From Flagellimonas pelagia (GTDB lineage: Bacteria > Bacteroidota > Bacteroidia > Flavobacteriales > Flavobacteriaceae), in assembly GCF_003584135.1 (NCBI RefSeq), contig NZ_QXFI01000018.1, forward strand, positions 62,001-126,000: a stretch of DNA of 64,000 nt. The letters run 5' to 3'. How positions within the stretch are numbered: the stretch's first letter is position 1; each line of letters opens with the position of its first letter. The position numbers were made by a program, and so were the translations under genes. The notes beneath the pieces were generated by a model that was given only the letters and a program-made list of their open reading frames with translations, was not told the DNA's origin and searched no databases. Of this stretch, positions 62,731-64,000 are shown one piece after another.

Positions 62731-63471
62731 ATGAAGCTACGCGCAGAAAATATCATGAAGGCCTACCGTGGCCGAAAAGTTGTTAGGGGTATTTCCTTGG
62801 AAGTGAACCAAGGAGAAATCGTGGGTCTTTTGGGACCGAACGGGGCGGGTAAGACCACTTCGTTCTATATGATCGTAGGGCTCATCAAACCCAATGGCGG
62901 CAACATTTACCTTGACAGCACCGATATTACCAGTTTTCCGATGTACAAACGGGCGCAACACGGCATCGGTTATTTGGCACAGGAAGCTTCGGTATTCCGA
63001 AAACTGAGCATTGAGAAAAATATTCTAAGTGTACTGCAGCTGACCAAGTTGAGCAAAAAGGAGCAGCACATGAAAATGGAATCGCTCATTGATGAATTTG
63101 GTTTGGGGCATATCCGTAAAAACCGAGGGGACCTACTTTCAGGAGGTGAACGTCGCCGAACGGAAATTGCAAGGGCCTTGGCCACGGATCCAAAGTTTAT
63201 TTTGTTGGACGAACCCTTTGCCGGGGTAGACCCTGTTGCGGTGGAGGATATTCAACGTATTGTGGCACAATTGAAGAACAAGAACATCGGCATTTTAATC
63301 ACCGACCACAATGTTCAGGAAACCTTGGCCATCACGGAACGTTCTTACCTGATGTTCGAAGGAGGCATCCTAAAGGCTGGTATTCCCGAAGAATTGGCGG
63401 TGGACGAAATGGTTCGTAAGGTATATCTGGGCCAAAACTTCGAGCTACGGAAAAAGAAGCTTGATTTTTAG
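62731..63471 (+). CDS. lptB: LPS export ABC transporter ATPase LptB
   Basis: This 246-residue ATPase powers LptBFGC, which extracts LPS from the inner membrane. Walker A is [13 protein letters not shown], the Q-loop region [16 protein letters not shown], the signature [17 protein letters not shown], Walker [15 protein letters not shown] and the H-loop TDHNVQETL. The sequence matches LptB more closely than LivF/LivG types through its [10 protein letters not shown] segment. It pairs functionally with kdsD and the OstA-like gene of this window. Its stop overlaps the convergent gene's by 4 nt. Confidence 0.95.
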   Translation: MKLRAENIMKAYRGRKVVRGISLEVNQGEIVGLLGPNGAGKTTSFYMIVGLIKPNGGNIYLDSTDITSFPMYKRAQHGIGYLAQEASVFRKLSIEKNILSVLQLTKLSKKEQHMKMESLIDEFGLGHIRKNRGDLLSGGERRRTEIARALATDPKFILLDEPFAGVDPVAVEDIQRIVAQLKNKNIGILITDHNVQETLAITERSYLMFEGGILKAGIPEELAVDEMVRKVYLGQNFELRKKKLDF

Positions 63472-64000
63472 TCGGATTTAGCTGCATTCAATATTTTAAT
63501 ATCAGAATATAGATTTCCGTCCTCTCCCATTCCTTCAATCACAAGTTTTAATTTGTCATAACCGTAATTTGGAATTTTAAACTTATAGTTGTTATTCCCG
63601 TCTATCCATATTAATGGTTCCCAATGGATTAACCCAAAATTTTCAAATGCCGAATCCGTAAATGACTTAAAATTAGGGCTATAAAACTCCTTTTGTTTCT
63701 CGAAGCCCTTGTCCACCTTAAATGTAAAGGATTTTCCGGATATGAAATCTTGACCAGGCGTCAGATTTAACTCTTCGCTACGTCTCGAAAAAATGTATAC
63801 CGTTTCCTTATGCCCTGCTTTTGTTCCCATATACCTGGATAACCTATCCACATAAAAACTCTCTACCTGTGTTAAGGGCATATTGTAAAACACATCCAAA
63901 TTAGGTTGTAACACATCATCTAAGAACATATTAACACCTCCGCCCCGGCGTGATTTTATTCTGAACCTACTAATAAATTCATTGCTACCACCATCATAAG
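63468..64000 (-). CDS. C-terminal part of a TonB-plug-like secreted protein (runs off window)
   Basis: The frame stays open past the first ATG (at 63929) to the window edge, reading on the minus strand [20 protein letters not shown] then [13 protein letters not shown]. This is the pattern of a TonB-dependent receptor plug (arginine-glycine stretch followed by FLDD), with [14 protein letters not shown] and [12 protein letters not shown] downstream and a beta-rich C-terminus. There is no barrel, since the gene ends about 180 residues after the edge. It is therefore a plug-only secreted protein, perhaps with a carboxypeptidase-regulatory or MG2 domain upstream. The DNA looks more A+T-rich than its neighbours. 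Confidence 0.55.
   Translation of the reverse strand, partial: YDGGSNEFISRFRIKSRRGGGVNMFLDDVLQPNLDVFYNMPLTQVESFYVDRLSRYMGTKAGHKETVYIFSRRSEELNLTPGQDFISGKSFTFKVDKGFEKQKEFYSPNFKSFTDSAFENFGLIHWEPLIWIDGNNNYKFKIPNYGYDKLKLVIEGMGEDGNLYSDIKILNAAKSD

Noticed and set aside
1..64000. CRISPR arrays, insertion sequences, prophage genes, tRNA or rRNA genes
   Set aside because: No direct repeats with regular spacers, transposase, phage structural genes, cloverleaf or rRNA sequence were recognised on either strand.

Overview
The window reads as a compact stretch of core chromosome from a marine member of the Flavobacteriaceae (Bacteroidota); a Muricauda/Flagellimonas-like genus is my guess and is not proven. 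Evidence for the phylum: a gliding-motility lipoprotein (GldI), a GH97 SusB-like glucosidase, many Bacteroidota-specific families (DUF5683, DUF6122, DUF3810, DUF6503, CCC-motif membrane proteins, an OstA-like protein), promoters with the Bacteroidota -7 element TAnnTTTG, and almost no Shine-Dalgarno sequences. I see no rRNA, tRNA, insertion sequence, prophage, CRISPR array or integrase, and no gene-free stretch above 300 bp.

Layout. 1-4.6 kb: udk, a DivIC/FtsB-like divisome gene and both methylmalonyl-CoA mutase subunits in one tightly overlapped operon. 4.7-10.5 kb: parA-parB, DUF5683, dapB, lepB, wbqC-like and DUF6122. 10.5-16.7 kb (minus strand): a small membrane protein, mutL, two rhomboid proteases and an endonuclease/phosphatase-family protein, with TPR-ribH upstream. 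16.8-18.6 kb: recF, a lipoprotein and a DciA-like DUF721 gene. 18.6-23.2 kb: a repeat-rich intergenic patch, ndk, a PhoD-like phosphodiesterase, then DHH phosphoesterase, gldI and a cyclophilin-FKBP fusion. 23.2-31.5 kb: DUF3810, two amidohydrolase genes, DUF6503, a SpoU methyltransferase and an M48 peptidase. 31.6-38.4 kb: rel, fur, purA, GH97 and dps. 38.4-47.8 kb: OstA-like, a class III aminotransferase, a large TPR protein, two tandem DUF368 genes, aroE and DUF349. 47.8-52.2 kb: a CBS-domain protein, a tryptophan-rich repeat protein, rny, a probable 6S RNA, zapA and a ZapB-like coiled coil. 52.3-58.1 kb: an M23 peptidase, secreted proteins, cysteine desulfurase, a Smr protein and a group of small membrane proteins. 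58.1-64 kb: recQ, kdsD, tatC, an AhpD-like protein, lptB and the end of a TonB-plug-like protein that runs off the window.

How the genes work together: several groups serve the envelope (kdsD, lptB and OstA-like for LPS; DUF368 carriers probably for lipid-carrier recycling; lepB, tatC, rhomboids, M23 and M48 for export and turnover). Others serve division and chromosome care (DivIC, ZapA, ParAB, RecF, DciA-like, MutL, RecQ) and stress control (Rel, Fur, Dps).

The most notable signals are regulatory or structural. A 172-nt RNA with a perfect 11-bp closing stem lies between zapA and rny and is probably the flavobacterial 6S RNA. A palindromic 16-mer sits in the same reading frame inside both mutA and mutB and again between genes. 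A perfect GTGA-N6-TCAC palindrome lies over the dps promoter. MutL, RecQ and Fur each lack the metal-binding residues typical of their families. An amidohydrolase cluster has one active-looking and two metal-ligand-less domains. I found no clearly new multi-gene defence or biosynthetic system.
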